A stretch of 10,198 nucleotides of DNA. Origin: Clostridiales bacterium UBA1777. GTDB taxonomy: Bacteria > Bacillota > Clostridia > Oscillospirales > Oscillospiraceae. Both the position numbers and the translations under genes were made by a program. The notes beneath the pieces were generated by a model. It had not been told where the DNA came from, ran no database searches, and saw nothing but the letters and a program-made list of their open reading frames with translations. The DNA lies in assembly GCA_002315275.1 (NCBI GenBank), contig DCGN01000104.1:1-10198 (forward strand). The letters are read 5' to 3'. Position 1 is the stretch's first letter, and every line of letters begins with the position of its first letter. Shown piece by piece: positions 1 through 6,567 of the stretch.

Positions 1-236
1 GGCCAGGGATTGGGGATGATCATGACGCAGGGCTTGTCCTCGATGTCAGACTTCATCATACGGGCGACCATATCGGCGACGAAAATGCCCTCGGTACCCA
101 GCACGATGTTGATCTTGAAATCGGGGTTGGGGTGCTTGACCAGCTCTTCACGGGTCAGGTTTCTGCAGTAGTCCAGGACCTTCTTATCGCGGAAGGGAAT
201 CCAGGGTGCAGAGGTGAAGGAAAAGGTGTTGCTCAT
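1..236 (-). CDS. N-terminus of a sugar-phosphate isomerase-like protein (partial)
   Basis: The first 78 residues are visible; the gene continues past the left edge. The ATG at 236 has a GAGAGGT ribosome binding site 7 nt upstream (244-250) and lies 51 nt downstream of the creatininase stop, so the two are probably co-transcribed. The protein starts MSNTFSFTSAPWIPFRD and contains LTREELVKHPNPDFKI, then a hydrophobic strand ending in IIPNPWP. From memory, this pattern matches clostridial proteins annotated as glucosamine-6-phosphate isomerase/deaminase (6-phosphogluconolactonase-like fold). Catalytic residues lie in the missing part, so the activity cannot be checked here. All seven Ile codons are ATC or ATT, as in its upstream neighbour and unlike the rest of the window. 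The family call is moderate; that it is a real gene is nearly certain. Confidence 0.6.
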   Translation of the reverse strand, partial: MSNTFSFTSAPWIPFRDKKVLDYCRNLTREELVKHPNPDFKINIVLGTEGIFVADMVARMMKSDIEDKPCVMIIPNPW

Positions 237-287
237 ATTACATACCTCTCAAAAATAATAATTTTTTACAAAAACGTGCAGACGCCC

Positions 288-1046
288 TTAAGCGTTGGAC
301 TGCTCGTTGTGGTCACGGTACAGGGTGATGTACTCCACGGCCTTTTCGACAGCGGAATCCATGATGGCCTTGCCAAGCTCTGCGGTAGCATAGGTGGGAT
401 CACCGAAGATACCGGTCTTGGTGTTCTGCAGCCCCCAGGTGGAAACAGGGCCAAGCAGGCGCTTGTCAATGCGGATGGCGTCCACATTGGTGTACAGGTC
501 GGTGTGAACAAGCTCGGGAGCGATGTGCAGCATGAGAGAGGTCTCATACTCGCCGCCGTGAATGTCACCGGCAGGATCGCGCTTCATCTTCTCATAAGCG
601 CCGCCGATACCGGCACCGATGGTCATGGTGAAGACATCGTACTTGTCAGCAATGTCACGCATGACGGTGCGCAGCACGCAGTCATGGTTGCCGTGGCAGT
701 TGAGCATCACGATCTTCTTGAAGCCTTCCTTTACAAGGCTTTCCACGATGCAGGTGATATAGCTGGTCAGAACATGGATATCCACATTGGGGCAGCCGGG
801 CCAATGACGGACAACGCCCATGGAGAAGCCATAGCTGATGGTGCGGAGCACGAGAACAGGGATACCGGCCTTTTCGCAGGCTTCACCGATCTTGTCGCCG
901 TAGTGACGGGCGATGATGGCATCGCACTCTACAGGCAGGTGCTGGCCGTGCTCTTCGGTAGTGCCGACAGGCAGGACGACAACGGCATTTTTCTTGGCAT
1001 ACTCAGCGATCTCCGCGCTGGTATGGTCGCCATAATAGTAGGACAT
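288..1046 (-). CDS. Creatininase-family metal-dependent amidohydrolase
   Basis: A 252-aa cytoplasmic protein of usual family length. Residues 25-38 hold the hallmark LPVGTTEEHGQHLP. By comparison with creatinine amidohydrolase, E31, H33 and D42 should be metal ligands, joined by H118 in NCHGN (116-120) and E166 in HGGEYETS (163-170). The family cleaves C-N bonds in cyclic or linear amides: creatinine amidohydrolase, the ArfB-type formamide hydrolase of deazaflavin synthesis, and MftE of mycofactocin maturation. The substrate here is unknown, and I see no creatine pathway or cofactor genes nearby. The start at 1046 is set by AAAGGAGT at 1056-1063, 9 nt upstream. The partner downstream is a sugar isomerase-like gene, so an amidated or N-acylated sugar substrate is conceivable but only an inference. 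Ile codons are 17 ATC, 3 ATT and 0 ATA, and Arg is CGC/CGT, unlike the genes to the right. Confidence 0.85.
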   Translation of the reverse strand: MSYYYGDHTSAEIAEYAKKNAVVVLPVGTTEEHGQHLPVECDAIIARHYGDKIGEACEKAGIPVLVLRTISYGFSMGVVRHWPGCPNVDIHVLTSYITCIVESLVKEGFKKIVMLNCHGNHDCVLRTVMRDIADKYDVFTMTIGAGIGGAYEKMKRDPAGDIHGGEYETSLMLHIAPELVHTDLYTNVDAIRIDKRLLGPVSTWGLQNTKTGIFGDPTYATAELGKAIMDSAVEKAVEYITLYRDHNEQSNA

Positions 1047-1213
1047 GGGAAAATTACTCCTTTACAAAAATATTTTTCCGGGGATCCAGACCCGTGGGTG
1101 AGAACGCACGATGTATGAATCGCCATCCTTCCGGCGTGAGCAAAGCAGCCTCCCCTTCGTATGGGAAGGAGCCGAAAATGCCTTGTTTTCGCCGCTGGGC
1201 ATACTCACAGTTA
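1047..1213 (-). promoter_or_regulatory. Long, possibly structured leader of the creatininase transcript
   Basis: The promoter at 1221-1249 predicts a transcript starting near 1213, giving about 165 nt before the creatininase start. On the minus strand the RNA can form a 6-bp hairpin (1173-1178 with 1186-1191), a 7-bp hairpin with a 2-nt bulge (1150-1158 with 1165-1171), and two closing helices around both: CAGC/GCTG (1194-1197 with 1146-1149) and GTGAG/CTCAC (1204-1208 with 1136-1140). Nearer the gene there is a 4-bp hairpin (1109-1112 with 1119-1122) and a 12-nt palindrome AAAAATATTTTT (1066-1077) just before the ribosome binding site. I do not recognise a known riboswitch or T-box. The helices are short and some may be chance; an intergenic repeat is an alternative. 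Confidence 0.35.
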
Positions 1214-1220
1214 TAATTAT

Positions 1221-1249
1221 AGTATAATCTTTTTCCCAAAGCTTGTCAA
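1221..1249 (-). promoter_or_regulatory. Sigma-70/SigA-type promoter for the creatininase operon
   Basis: On the minus strand there is a perfect -35 TTGACA (1244-1249), a 17-nt spacer and a -10 TATACT (1221-1226). Transcription would start near 1213-1214. It sits just downstream of the dapF terminator and reads towards the creatininase gene, so the left-hand genes form a separate transcription unit. An A/T-rich stretch directly beyond (1209-1220) should help melting. Confidence 0.85.
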
Positions 1250-1296
1250 GGAAGCAGCCCCCTCACTTTCCGCAAAAACCGGGGCGCATTTTGCAC

Positions 1297-1328
1297 AAAA
1301 AAGAACCCGGTCACAATCCGGATTCTTT
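1297..1328 (-). terminator. Rho-independent terminator of ppaC-dapF
   Basis: Read on the minus strand, arms 1318-1328 and 1300-1310 form an 11-bp stem (one G-U pair) around a 7-nt loop (1311-1317), ending in a run of six T (1297-1302) that overlaps the outer stem. It begins 9 nt after the dapF stop codon. It separates the ppaC-dapF unit from the creatininase promoter about 50 nt further on. Confidence 0.9.
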
Positions 1329-1337
1329 CTGTGCGTT

Positions 1338-2165
1338 TCAGAAGAGCAGATCCTCGTCGGTAACTTCGCCCTTTGCCACAATGTTGGTGGGGCCGGTGAG
1401 GAACAGGTCCTTTGCCCACTGCCCTTCCGGCATGACGGAGACGAAAAGCTCCCCGCCGGGCACGGTCAGCTTCACCTTTTCGCTGCCGGTATAGCCCTTC
1501 AGGGCAAAGACGGTGACGGCGGAGCCGGAGCCGGTGCCGCAGGCAAGGGTAAAGTCCTCAACGCCGCGCTCGTAAGTCACGGCCTTGTAAGCGTTTTCCC
1601 CGAGCTTTTTCACGAAGCTCACGTTCGCGCCCTTCGGAAATTCCTTCGCATAACGCAGCTCGCGCCCGAGCGAGAAAAGCTCCCCGCGGGGCATCTTATC
1701 CCAGTCATTCTTCAGCACTACCGCGTGCGGGATGCCCGGGCAGCCGAGCTCAACGTAGGCGCACTCATATCCGAGTGCGCTTCTTTTAAGGTCGATTACG
1801 GAGGGGTCGTTCAGCCGGATGCGGTATTCCGTTTCGGATATGCGCCTTCCTATGACCTTGCCGGCATCGGCCTCGACTGTCTGTATATCTCCGGAAAAGC
1901 CGCGGTCATGCCCGTAGCGGCAGATGCATCTCGCGCCGTTGCCGCACATCTCTCCGCGCGACCCGTCGCGGTTGTAGAAGAGCATTTTGAAGTCTCCTCC
2001 CTCACGCGCGGGCACGATGACCATCAGCCCGTCCGCGCCGACACCTGTATGGTACGCGCAGAGCCTGACTGCGAGAGCTGGAAGCTCTTTTTCATCAAGC
2101 TCCCCGTTTAGGTTTTCGATTATCACGAAGTCGTTTCCCGCTCCGTGCATCTTCGTAAAGTGCAT
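1338..2165 (-). CDS. dapF: Diaminopimelate epimerase
   Basis: DapF interconverts LL- and meso-diaminopimelate by a cofactor-free two-cysteine mechanism. It is the penultimate step of lysine synthesis and the source of meso-DAP for peptidoglycan. The 275-aa length is normal. Residues 1-12 match the family start (MHFTKMHGAGND). The two catalytic cysteines are C74 in MCGNGAR (73-79) and C209 in ACGTGSGSA (208-216), with YERG at 198-201 before the second. GSGSA replaces the more common GACA after the second cysteine, outside the catalytic residue. The start at 2165 has an AAAGGA ribosome binding site (2172-2177) 6 nt upstream, and only 15 nt separate it from the end of ppaC, so the two share a transcript ending at the hairpin at 1297-1328. 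Confidence 0.96.
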   Translation of the reverse strand: MHFTKMHGAGNDFVIIENLNGELDEKELPALAVRLCAYHTGVGADGLMVIVPAREGGDFKMLFYNRDGSRGEMCGNGARCICRYGHDRGFSGDIQTVEADAGKVIGRRISETEYRIRLNDPSVIDLKRSALGYECAYVELGCPGIPHAVVLKNDWDKMPRGELFSLGRELRYAKEFPKGANVSFVKKLGENAYKAVTYERGVEDFTLACGTGSGSAVTVFALKGYTGSEKVKLTVPGGELFVSVMPEGQWAKDLFLTGPTNIVAKGEVTDEDLLF

Positions 2166-2180
2166 TGAGTATCCTTTCCC

Positions 2181-3791
2181 TTAGCCCCACAGAGCCGTCA
2201 GCATCGGGATTATCTGCTTCTTGCGGGACATGACCTGCGGCAGGAAGACATGCTTATCCTTAGGCATTACGGAGAATGCCTGCTGTATGGTCTCGTCGCT
2301 GCCGACGTAGAACAGATGAGAGCCCTCGTTGAGAATATCGGTTATCATCAGTATTATCATGTCGAACTCGCGCTCCTTGGCGAGCTTCTCCATGATGGGC
2401 ATGAACTCGTCCATTCTGGATATCAGAGCGGAGGAGTCCGCGCAGGTGATCTGGCTCACGCCGATGTTCTGCTCGGAGATGTGGAACTGCTTGTAGTCTC
2501 CCATGAACAGCTCCTCAGCCGGCTTGTCCGCCGACGAGACGGAGAACATCGCCTTGCCGAGCTCGTCAAGGTTGATGCGGGCGATCTTTGCGAGCCTCTC
2601 GGCCATCGCGATATCCTTCTTAGTGCACGTCGGTGACTTGAACATGACCGTGTCGGACAGAATAGCCGATGCCATCAGCCCTGCCATCTTCGGGGAGGGG
2701 ACGACGCCGTTTTCCTGATACATCGCCGTGATTATCGTGTTCGTGCAGCCCACGGGCTCATTTCTCACGGATATCGGCATATTCGTCTGTATATCGGCGA
2801 GTCTGTGATGGTCGATTATCTCGAGCACGTCGACCTGATCGAGCCCGTTGACGGACTGCGATGCCTCGTTGTGGTCAACGAGGACTACCTGCTTGCGCCT
2901 CGGGCGGAGCAGATGGAAGCGGGACAGCGTTCCCACTACCTTGTCATGCTCGTCGAGCACGGGGTAGCAGCGGAAGCGGCTTTTCAAAAGCGTCTCGCGC
3001 ACGTCGTCAACATAGTCGTTTAGGTGGAAGGCAACGATATTCTCCTTGTAGCAGACGCGCTCAACGGGCGCGGCCTGGAAGATGAGCCTTGCAACGCGCA
3101 GGGTATCGAGCGGGGTGGAGATGATGCAGGTCTGCGCGGTGCTCTCTGCCCATTCGCGGCGGATATCCGTCTGGCAGATGATGATGCAGTTTACCTCCAT
3201 CTGAAGGAGCTTGTCTATGAGCTTGGGCTGGTCGCCGCAGATGACAACGCTGTCCCTGCCGATCTCGTCCGTGTTGTTATAGGTATGCGGCATCGCAACG
3301 CTCACGCTGCCCGAAACGGAGCTTACGATGTTGGAGTATTCGTTGACGAGCTGCCCCTCAAGCACGCTGACAAGGTTGAAAACGGGCATATCGTCAAGGC
3401 GGGAATCGTTTATCGTGAGCATGTCATAGGAGGCGATGTCTCCTGCGGAGAGCATGCCGAGCAGAGTGCCGTCATCATTGGCGATGGGTATCGTCTTGAA
3501 GCCGCTCTGACGCATCGTTCTCCATGCGAGATCCATCGTGCAGCTGCGGTGCAGGTCGGGCGTGCGGTCATATTCAAGATCGCGTACCTGCGTGCGCATC
3601 GTCTTCACCCACATCGGCGCTTCAAAGCCGAAGCGGTCAAGCAGCATCTGCGTCTCGTCATTGACGGAGCCTATGCGCGCGGCAACATAGTCTCTCATCC
3701 CGAGGGAATTCTTGAGGTTCGCGTAAGCGATAGCGGCAACGATGGAGTCGGTATCGGGATTCTTATGCCCCGTAACGTATATCTCGGCCAT
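2181..3791 (-). CDS. ppaC: Manganese-dependent inorganic pyrophosphatase with CBS-DRTGG-CBS regulatory insert
   Basis: A family II (DHH) pyrophosphatase hydrolysing PPi to two phosphates in the cytoplasm, 536 aa against roughly 310 for the insert-free form. Residues 1-65 carry GHKNPDTDS (8-16; ligands H9, D13, D15). An insert follows: CBS repeat at about 66-125, DRTGG domain at about 135-240, second CBS at about 245-297. The DHH domain then resumes with DHNE (306-309), DHH (327-329) and D380, and the DHHA2 domain ends with the substrate-binding SRKKQ (522-526). Characterised enzymes of this architecture (Clostridium perfringens, Moorella) are inhibited by AMP/ADP and activated by ATP or diadenosine polyphosphates, so energy-state control is expected. 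The start at 3791 is preferred over an in-frame TTG at 3812 because AGGAGG (3799-3804) lies 7 nt before it. First gene of a unit with dapF. Confidence 0.95.
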   Translation of the reverse strand: MAEIYVTGHKNPDTDSIVAAIAYANLKNSLGMRDYVAARIGSVNDETQMLLDRFGFEAPMWVKTMRTQVRDLEYDRTPDLHRSCTMDLAWRTMRQSGFKTIPIANDDGTLLGMLSAGDIASYDMLTINDSRLDDMPVFNLVSVLEGQLVNEYSNIVSSVSGSVSVAMPHTYNNTDEIGRDSVVICGDQPKLIDKLLQMEVNCIIICQTDIRREWAESTAQTCIISTPLDTLRVARLIFQAAPVERVCYKENIVAFHLNDYVDDVRETLLKSRFRCYPVLDEHDKVVGTLSRFHLLRPRRKQVVLVDHNEASQSVNGLDQVDVLEIIDHHRLADIQTNMPISVRNEPVGCTNTIITAMYQENGVVPSPKMAGLMASAILSDTVMFKSPTCTKKDIAMAERLAKIARINLDELGKAMFSVSSADKPAEELFMGDYKQFHISEQNIGVSQITCADSSALISRMDEFMPIMEKLAKEREFDMIILMITDILNEGSHLFYVGSDETIQQAFSVMPKDKHVFLPQVMSRKKQIIPMLTALWG

Positions 3792-3798
3792 GGGAAAT

Positions 3799-3804
3799 CC
3801 TCCT
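3799..3804 (-). promoter_or_regulatory. Ribosome binding site deciding the ppaC start
   Basis: A perfect AGGAGG lies 7 nt before the ATG at 3791. The in-frame TTG at 3812 lies upstream of this site and has no site of its own, so translation from 3791 is much more likely. Confidence 0.9.
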
Positions 3805-3831
3805 GAAGACAATTATTGGCGCTTTTTTATT

Positions 3832-3860
3832 ATTATAATTAAATTTCGCCCCGTTTTCAA
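3832..3860 (-). promoter_or_regulatory. Promoter for ppaC-dapF
   Basis: On the minus strand: -35 TTGAAA (3855-3860), 17-nt spacer, consensus -10 TATAAT (3832-3837). Transcription would start near 3825, about 34 nt before the ppaC ATG. It is divergent from, and directly abuts, the promoter of the aro operon. Confidence 0.8.
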
Positions 3861-3870
3861 TAGTAAAACG
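3852..3870. repeat. Inverted repeat between the divergent promoters (operator candidate)
   Basis: A perfect 6-bp inverted repeat, CGTTTT (3852-3857) and AAAACG (3865-3870), with a 7-nt spacer. A further AAACGG at 3872-3877 could pair with CCGTTT at 3851-3856. It overlaps the ppaC -35 box and the expected -35 position of the plus-strand promoter, so a protein bound there could affect both directions. No regulator is assigned; a repeat this short could be chance. Confidence 0.35.
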
Positions 3871-3880
3871 CAAACGGCTG

Positions 3881-3889
3881 TGCTATAAT
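3881..3889 (+). promoter_or_regulatory. Extended -10 promoter for the tRNA nucleotidyltransferase/aro operon
   Basis: TGC followed by consensus TATAAT (3884-3889) gives an extended -10 element. The -35 position 17 nt upstream (3861-3866, TAGTAA) is poor, as is tolerated when TGn is present. Transcription would start near 3896, leaving a leader of about 47 nt before the TTG at 3943. That is too short for a T-box or an attenuator peptide, so none appears to control the operon from this promoter. Confidence 0.65.
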
Positions 3890-3930
3890 GACATAAGATA
3901 TCATTGGCGTATAATAGGTTCTCGCGGATA

Positions 3931-3936
3931 AGAGGG
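3931..3936 (+). promoter_or_regulatory. Ribosome binding site supporting the TTG start at 3943
   Basis: AGAGGG lies 6 nt before the TTG at 3943. The alternative in-frame TTG at 3904 has no such site and would start only about 8 nt after the predicted transcription start, so 3943 is preferred. Confidence 0.6.
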
Positions 3937-3942
3937 TTTGAA

Positions 3943-5280
3943 TTGCAGGAAGACAGAGCGAAAATCGCGCATATTCTGGCGGAAAAGGTCGCGCGGGAAG
4001 GCGGAAGAGTATATTACGTCGGCGGCTGCGTCAGAGATAAGCTCCTCGGCAGAGAGAGCAAGGATATCGACCTTGAGGTGCACGGTGTCACGGAGGAAAC
4101 GCTCTGCGCCGTCCTTGACACGCTCGGCGAGCTGCAGACGATTGGCGCGAGCTTCGGCATTTACGCGCTGAAGCACGTTGACCTTGATATCGCCTTCCCC
4201 CGTCGGGAGGACGGTAAGGCTGACCCCTTTATCGGCACCTACGAGGCCGCACGCCGCAGAGACCTGACCGTCAACTCCCTCCTTGAGGATGTGCTGACGG
4301 GTGAGATAACAGATCATTTCCGCGGCAGAGATGACATGGAGAAGGGCATCCTCCGCCACGTTGACGCTTCCTCCTTCGTGACTGATCCTCTTCGCGTATA
4401 CAGAGCCGCGCAGCTCGCCGCGCGCTTCGGCTTTGATATTGCCGATGAGACCGTTGAGCTCTGCGCGGAAACGGACACCTCGGAAATCGCCCGCGAGCGC
4501 GTTTTCGCCGAGCTTGAAAAGGCGCTTCTGATGGCCGAAAGACCCTCCGTTTTCTTTGAGGCGCTCAGAAAGATGAATAAGCTCGATACGCATTTTTCCG
4601 AGCTGAATAGGCTTATAGGCGTGCCTCAGCCGCCGGAGCATCATCCGGAGGGTGACGTGTGGGTGCATACGATGATGGTCACCGATGCCGCGGCAAAGCT
4701 GAGAGCGGGGGCCGAAAAGCCGCTGTATCTCATGCTCTCTGCGCTCTGCCACGATCTCGGCAAGCCCGACACTACGGAGATAATAAACGGCAGGCTCCAT
4801 TCCATTCATCATGAAACGGTCGGCGCTGATATCGCCGAGGCGTTTCTGTCCAGACTTACGGGCGAGAAGGAGCTTCTGCGCTACGTCCGCAATATGACCG
4901 AGCGCCATATGCTCCCGAACATGATGGTGTATGACGGTGCATCGCAGAAGAGCTGGAACAGGCTGTTCGATTCGTCCGTCTGCCCGGAGGACCTGCTCCT
5001 TTTGGCGCGCGCGGATTATTTCGGCTGCGGGGGAGTCGGCAGCTATGAGGACAAGAGCACCGTCCAGCGCGAGAGAATAAGCGCGTTTTACGATACGATG
5101 TCCCGCCCTTATGTTATGGGCAGGGATCTTATAGCCGCGGGGCTCGCCCCCGGCGAGGACTTTGCGAAGCTCCTCGCATACGCACACAAGCTCCGCCTTG
5201 CGGGCGTGGATAAGCAGACCGCCTTGAAGCAGACGCTCGGCGAGGCGCGGAGCATCGGAAAAAAGCACAGGGAGATATGA
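3943..5280 (+). CDS. cca: CCA-adding-type tRNA nucleotidyltransferase with HD domain
   Basis: A class II tRNA nucleotidyltransferase that builds or repairs the 3' CCA end of tRNA from CTP and ATP; 445 aa from the TTG start. The nucleotidyltransferase head holds GGCVRD (27-32), the metal-binding DID (41-43) and RRDLTVNSL (105-113). The neck has DPLRVYRAAQLAARFGF (148-164), the region that templates nucleotide choice. An HD domain follows, with H242 and HD at 270-271 (CHDLGKP), and a C-terminal region (about 391-431) typical of the family. Poly(A) polymerases and A-only-adding enzymes share the fold, so CCA specificity is inferred. The chorismate mutase starts 2 nt after its stop, which puts a tRNA-maturation gene at the head of an aromatic pathway operon. 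No cofactor or aromatic-pathway motif is seen in it. Confidence 0.85.
   Translation: MQEDRAKIAHILAEKVAREGGRVYYVGGCVRDKLLGRESKDIDLEVHGVTEETLCAVLDTLGELQTIGASFGIYALKHVDLDIAFPRREDGKADPFIGTYEAARRRDLTVNSLLEDVLTGEITDHFRGRDDMEKGILRHVDASSFVTDPLRVYRAAQLAARFGFDIADETVELCAETDTSEIARERVFAELEKALLMAERPSVFFEALRKMNKLDTHFSELNRLIGVPQPPEHHPEGDVWVHTMMVTDAAAKLRAGAEKPLYLMLSALCHDLGKPDTTEIINGRLHSIHHETVGADIAEAFLSRLTGEKELLRYVRNMTERHMLPNMMVYDGASQKSWNRLFDSSVCPEDLLLLARADYFGCGGVGSYEDKSTVQRERISAFYDTMSRPYVMGRDLIAAGLAPGEDFAKLLAYAHKLRLAGVDKQTALKQTLGEARSIGKKHREI
5269..5274 (+). promoter_or_regulatory. Ribosome binding site deciding the chorismate mutase start
   Basis: AGGGAG, inside the end of the cca gene, lies 8 nt before the ATG at 5283 but only 2 nt before the ATG at 5277. 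Spacing favours 5283. Confidence 0.6.
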
Positions 5281-5282
5281 GC

Positions 5283-5558
5283 ATGACAGATCTTGAAATT
5301 CTCAGAAAAAGCATAGATGAAACGGACAGAGCCATGGCGGAGCTTTTCGAAAAGCGCATGAAGACAGCCGAGCAGATCGCCCGCTACAAGCGCGATAACG
5401 GCATCCCCGTGCGTGACGAGAAGCGCGAGGAGCTTCTCATCGAGCGCAACTGCTCTTATATAGCCGACGAAGCTCTCACGCCGTATTACGCTCAGTTCAT
5501 CAGAGAGACGATAGAGCTCTCATGCGCGTATCAGCGCGAGCTTATGGGGGACATTTGA
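5283..5558 (+). CDS. Chorismate mutase, AroQ class, stand-alone
   Basis: Converts chorismate to prephenate, the branch point to phenylalanine and tyrosine. It is a 91-aa all-helical protein, the size of one AroQ-class domain, with no fused dehydratase, dehydrogenase or DAHP synthase. The active-site set known from the E. coli mutase domain is complete and almost identically spaced: R8, R25, K36, D45, R48, E49 and Q84, corresponding to R11, R28, K39, D48, R51, E52 and Q88. No signal peptide is present, so it is cytoplasmic. An upstream ATG at 5277 overlaps the cca stop (ATGA) and would add two residues, but it is too close to the ribosome binding site. The next gene, aroB, begins 1 nt after the stop. 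No symbol is given because aroQ also names the dehydroquinase below. Confidence 0.93.
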   Translation: MTDLEILRKSIDETDRAMAELFEKRMKTAEQIARYKRDNGIPVRDEKREELLIERNCSYIADEALTPYYAQFIRETIELSCAYQRELMGDI

Positions 5559-5559
5559 T

Positions 5560-6567
5560 ATGGTCATCCCCGTGAACACCTTCGGAGAGAGCTATGATAT
5601 AACCCTTCAAAGCGGCGCTCTGGACAAAGCCTCCGAGGTATTTGATCTTGACAGGCGCGTCTTTATCCTCACGGATTCGGGCGTTCCCGCCGGATATGCC
5701 GAGCGCATAGCCGCGCAGAGCAAATGGGCGCATATAAAGCGCATCCGTCAGGGCGAGAAGAGCAAGTGCTTTGAGGTGCTGCGCTCCATCCTTTCGGATA
5801 TGCTCTCCTGCGGCCTCGGCAGAGATGATTGCCTTGTGGCCGTCGGCGGGGGAGTCGTCGGCGATATGGGCGGCTTCGCGGCGGCCTCGTATATGCGCGG
5901 CGTAGATTTCTATAACGTCCCCACAACGCTTCTCGCTCAGGTGGATTCCTCCGTCGGCGGGAAAACGGGCATCAATCTTGACGGCGTGAAGAACATCGTC
6001 GGCGCGTTTTATCAGCCGAGAGCCGTGCTTATCGACCCCGAAACGCTCGATACGCTGAGTCCGAGATATTTCTCCGAGGGTCTCGCCGAGGCTATCAAAA
6101 TGGCCGTCACCTGCGATAGGGAACTCTTTGAGCTTATAGAGGGCTGCGCCGATATTAAGGCCGCACTCCCGGAGATAATAGAGCGTGCGCTTCGGATAAA
6201 GGCCTCCGTCGTAGAGGCCGATCCCTACGAAAAGGGCATCCGCCGGGTGCTCAACTTCGGCCACACGGTCGGCCACGCGATAGAGAGCGTGAATATGGGC
6301 GCTCTTCTTCACGGCGAGTGTGTCGCGCTCGGCATGCTCCCGATGTGCGATGTCTCCGTCAGAGCCCGCCTCACTGCAGTGCTCGAAAAGTACGCCCTCC
6401 CCACGGAGATAACAAACACGCCCGCCGAGCTTCTGCCGTTTATAGAGCGCGACAAGAAGCGCTCCCGCGGCGCGATAAACGCGGTTTTTGCCCCCGCGCT
6501 CGGCACCTTTGAGATAAGACCCGTTTCGACGGAAGAGATAGAAAAACGCCTGGAGATGATACTTTGA
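5560..6567 (+). CDS. aroB: 3-dehydroquinate synthase
   Basis: Second step of the shikimate pathway: DAHP to 3-dehydroquinate, using NAD+ and a divalent metal (Zn or Co). The 335 aa are slightly below the usual 340-365. The NAD-binding GGGVVGDMGGF lies at 96-106, followed by PTTLLAQVDSSVGGKTG (121-137). The predicted metal ligands are E177 in GLAEAIK, H235 in FGHTVGHA and H251 in LHGE; H235 and H251 are 16 residues apart, exactly as H271 and H287 in the Aspergillus enzyme. The ATG at 5560 follows the chorismate mutase stop by 1 nt, with GGGGGA (5546-5551) 8 nt upstream. The end overlaps aroC by 4 nt. Confidence 0.97.
   Translation: MVIPVNTFGESYDITLQSGALDKASEVFDLDRRVFILTDSGVPAGYAERIAAQSKWAHIKRIRQGEKSKCFEVLRSILSDMLSCGLGRDDCLVAVGGGVVGDMGGFAAASYMRGVDFYNVPTTLLAQVDSSVGGKTGINLDGVKNIVGAFYQPRAVLIDPETLDTLSPRYFSEGLAEAIKMAVTCDRELFELIEGCADIKAALPEIIERALRIKASVVEADPYEKGIRRVLNFGHTVGHAIESVNMGALLHGECVALGMLPMCDVSVRARLTAVLEKYALPTEITNTPAELLPFIERDKKRSRGAINAVFAPALGTFEIRPVSTEEIEKRLEMIL
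6552..6555 (+). promoter_or_regulatory. Ribosome binding site deciding the aroC TTG start
   Basis: GGAG within the end of aroB lies 8 nt before the TTG at 6564. That start gives MKNTIGSSVSITVFGESHG, the expected distance to the family's GESHG motif. Confidence 0.7.

Noticed and set aside
132..1118. Plus-strand open frame of 328 codons opposite the creatininase gene
   Set aside because: Antisense to a gene with clear metal-binding motifs and a good ribosome binding site.
1054..1239. Minus-strand 61-codon frame in the creatininase leader, considered as a leader peptide
   Set aside because: Its ATG lies inside the promoter spacer, upstream of the predicted transcription start, and it has no ribosome binding site.
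1250..1296. Possible second terminator or small gene between the dapF terminator and the next promoter
   Set aside because: No stable hairpin with a T-run and no start codon with a ribosome binding site; appears to be plain spacer.
1161..2111. Plus-strand open frame of 316 codons opposite dapF
   Set aside because: Covers the terminator and dapF in antisense; dapF motifs are unambiguous.
3792..3812. Longer ppaC start at TTG 3812
   Set aside because: It would translate through the AGGAGG that serves the ATG at 3791, and MAEIYVTGHKNPD is the family's normal N-terminus.
3904..3942. Longer cca start at TTG 3904
   Set aside because: Only about 8 nt after the predicted transcription start and without a ribosome binding site; 3943 has AGAGGG at good spacing.
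3901..5268. Minus-strand open frame of 455 codons opposite cca
   Set aside because: The plus strand encodes a complete enzyme with conserved motifs; the antisense frame shows no family motif and arises from codon bias.
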